Source of the DNA: Fulverythrobacter ferritrahens
GTDB taxonomy: Bacteria > Pseudomonadota > Alphaproteobacteria > Sphingomonadales > Sphingomonadaceae
DNA: 64,000 bases
Assembly (NCBI RefSeq): GCF_020539485.1
Contig: NZ_JACDXU010000002.1
Coordinates: forward strand, 682,001 to 746,000
Direction of reading: 5' to 3'
A program made the position numbers and the translations under genes. Under the pieces are notes generated by a model. That model made no database searches. It had not been told where the DNA came from and was given only the letters and a program-made list of their open reading frames with translations. Shown in pieces: positions 62,321-64,000 of the stretch; positions within the stretch are counted from its first letter, which is position 1; each line of letters starts with the position of its first letter.

Positions 62321-63638
62321 GCTGCAAACTCCTGTTTCGGGGCGACCATTTCCTGGATGACCGACCCGAGGCCTTCTGTGCGCAGGTCGACCGCAAGGCC
62401 ATCGGCGCTGACCGTGACCCGCTCGATCAGCAGCCGGGCGATCCGGGCCTGCTCGGCCGGGAACAATGATTCCCAGAGACCGCCAAAGCCCGCCAGCGCG
62501 GTGACCACATCCTGCTCATCGATATCCGGTGCCGTTCGGCGGGTCGCTTCCATCGCCCGCGCCGCGATTTCCGGCGTGCGTAGCAGCGACCGGATGTGCT
62601 GGACCACGGCGGATTCCACCATGCCGGCATTGAGCCGGACGAAGCTGTCGCGCCCTTCGCAGGCGCGGTTCCGGATCGCATCCATTGAGGTGTAGTAGCG
62701 GTAATGCCGACTGCCCTTTTTCGTTACCGTCGGCGTCATGGCGATTCCGCGATCCGTGAAGATGAGCCCCTTGAGCAACGCTGGCGTCTGGGTGCGGGTG
62801 TTGGCCGCCCGCTGCCGGGGGCTTTCCTGCAGGATGGCATGGACCTGATCCCACAGCGGCTGGTCAATGATCGCCTGATGCTCGCCGGGATAGCTGGTGC
62901 CCTTGTGGACCGCCTCGCCAAGATAAAGCCGGTTGCGGAATAGCTTGTACAGGAAGCCCTTGTCGATCGGCTTGCCCCGCTTGTTGAGGGTGCCCTTTGC
63001 TACCAGTTCGCGCGTCAGCAGCGTGGCCGAGCCAAACCCGACAAAGCGCTGGAACATATGCCTGACCGTGGCGGCCTCGGCCTCGTTGATGACCAGCTTG
63101 CGGTCAACCACATCGTAGCCCATCGGCACGAACCCGCCCATCCACATGCCCTTGGCGCGGCTGGCAGCGAACTTGTCACGGATGCGTTCGCCGGTGACCT
63201 CGCGCTCGAACTGGGCGAACGACAGCAGGATGTTCAGCGTCAGTCGGCCCATGGAGGTCGTGGTGTTGAACGCCTGCGTCACCGACACGAACGTCACGTT
63301 GTTTCGGTCGAAGGCTTCGACCAGCTTGGCGAAGTCCATCAGCGAGCGTGACAGACGGTCGATCTTGTAGACGACGATGACGTCGACGAGCCCGGCCTCG
63401 ACATCTTCCAGCAAGGCCTTCAGCCTCGGTCGATCGAGCGTCCCGCCCGAGAACCCGCCGTCGTCGTAGCGTTCGCGCATGCAGACCCAGCCTTCGGCGC
63501 GCTGGCTGGCGACATAGGCCTCGCAGGACTCGCGCTGGGCATCGAGGCTGTTGAACTCCATGTCCAACCCTTCCTCGCTCGATTTGCGGGTGTATAGACC
63601 GCGCAGCGCAGGCGCCGCCGGGGTGCCGTATCGGTCAT
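62317..63638 (-). pseudogene. serine recombinase gene with a 2-base frameshift near the catalytic serine
   Basis: Large serine recombinase, about 440 residues if intact. The natural start is ATG at 63638 (MTDTAPRRRLRCAVYT), overlapping the DUF2924 stop by ATGA. At 63590-63593 the text reads TATACACCCGC on the minus strand where TATACCCGC is expected; the extra two bases shift the frame just before the RKSSEEGLDME block that contains the active serine. The second frame then reads on without a stop to 62317 with a resolvase domain (YKIDRLSRS, FDRNNVTFVSVTQAFN, GRLTLNILLSFAQFERE), a recombinase domain and a zinc-ribbon-like region. Restart at TTG 63567 would lack the active serine. Sequencing error is possible. 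Confidence 0.85.
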
Positions 63639-64000
63639 GCCGCGTCCTTCCGTTCCCGCAGGCCGAAGAAGCGGTAGCCGTTCCACTGCGTGCCGGTGAT
63701 GTCCCGTGCGATGGCCGACAGCGACTTGTACCGGCGGCCCTGCCAGTCGAACCCGTCCTTCAGCACCGTGATCACGTGCTCGGTTCCGTCCCTTTCGCGC
63801 ACCAGCCGCGTCCCGATCACCGGGTTGCGCGGGTCAGCGATGACCGACTTCCTGACCTTCTTGCCCTCGACCTCGTCGGCGAGAGCATCGAGCAGCTGGC
63901 GCGCCGGCTTCGACAGGCCGCCGAAGGTCAGCTCCTGGATCCGGTAGGCCAGGCGCTGTTCCAGGAACGACCGGCTGTAGTTGGGCGGCGGGGATCCCAT
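63635..64000 (-). CDS. DUF2924 family protein (5' end outside the window)
   Basis: At least 121 residues of a DUF2924 protein; its N-terminus lies beyond the right edge, as families of this type have about 30 more residues before SPPPNYSRSFLEQRLAYRIQE. The middle has DPRNPVIGTRLVRERDGTEHVITVLKDGF and the end SAIARDITGTQWNGYRFFGL, the typical closing block. It is upstream of, and overlaps, the recombinase gene. The function of DUF2924 is unknown; the association with serine recombinases suggests a mobile element. Confidence 0.85.
   Translation of the reverse strand: MGSPPPNYSRSFLEQRLAYRIQELTFGGLSKPARQLLDALADEVEGKKVRKSVIADPRNPVIGTRLVRERDGTEHVITVLKDGFDWQGRRYKSLSAIARDITGTQWNGYRFFGLRERKDAA

Noticed and set aside
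62317-63567. Treating the recombinase as an intact gene starting at TTG 63567
   Set aside because: Homologous recombinases have an N-terminal active-site Tyr-Thr-Arg-Lys-Ser block, found here in another frame just upstream, joined to a proper ATG and operon overlap.

Overview
The window is a GC-rich alphaproteobacterial chromosome segment, most likely from a sphingomonad (Sphingomonadales). The hisB-hisH-hisA-hisF-hisE-HIT run, the ybgC-tolQRAB-pal run, the many secreted PQQ enzymes and Oar-like TonB receptors, and the dispersed palindromes carrying TTCGACAAGCTCAG or TGAACTTGTTTCA all fit that group. This is inference from gene content; no rRNA is present.

Left part (1-10.2 kb): a 1683-residue type V autotransporter, then a four-gene export operon (NodT-type outer membrane lipoprotein, HlyD/MacA adaptor, MacB ATPase and MacB permease) whose genes overlap by 4 bases at each junction.

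Accessory part (10.4-35.4 kb): the most unusual region. It holds three PQQ-dependent quinoprotein dehydrogenases without a fused cytochrome domain and four paralogous secreted proteins of unknown function, three of them in tandem. Around these lie a type-B carboxylesterase, a DUF6152 protein, two DUF6644 membrane proteins, a secreted VOC-fold protein, a cytochrome c, and a cytochrome c'-like lipoprotein with a HupE/UreJ membrane protein and an anchored protein. A large Oar-like TonB receptor, a two-domain universal stress protein, a 2-oxoglutarate/Fe(II) oxygenase and a CNT nucleoside transporter complete the region. Transport, ester cleavage, PQQ oxidation and electron transfer are all represented, so I read it as a catabolic locus of unknown substrate. 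No transcription factor was seen in it.

Core part (35.5-60.8 kb): mostly housekeeping genes. They include a YhhQ-type queuosine-precursor transporter, gmk, sspB, the his genes, tol-pal, a J-domain protein, a DASS transporter, infC, pdeM, hemF, an aminotransferase, an M1 aminopeptidase and a RelA/SpoT homologue. infC seems to start at an ATA codon. Two long intergenic stretches (36.1-36.9 kb and 59.2-59.9 kb) carry two diverged copies of one module: a leftward promoter with an AACC-N5-GGTT operator in its spacer and, about 400-500 bases downstream, a nearly identical 28-base element.

Right end (60.9-64 kb): tRNA-Ser(GGA), then accessory DNA with a GIY-YIG protein and a leftward DUF2924 / serine recombinase / small HTH gene set. 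The recombinase gene has a 2-base frameshift next to its catalytic serine.
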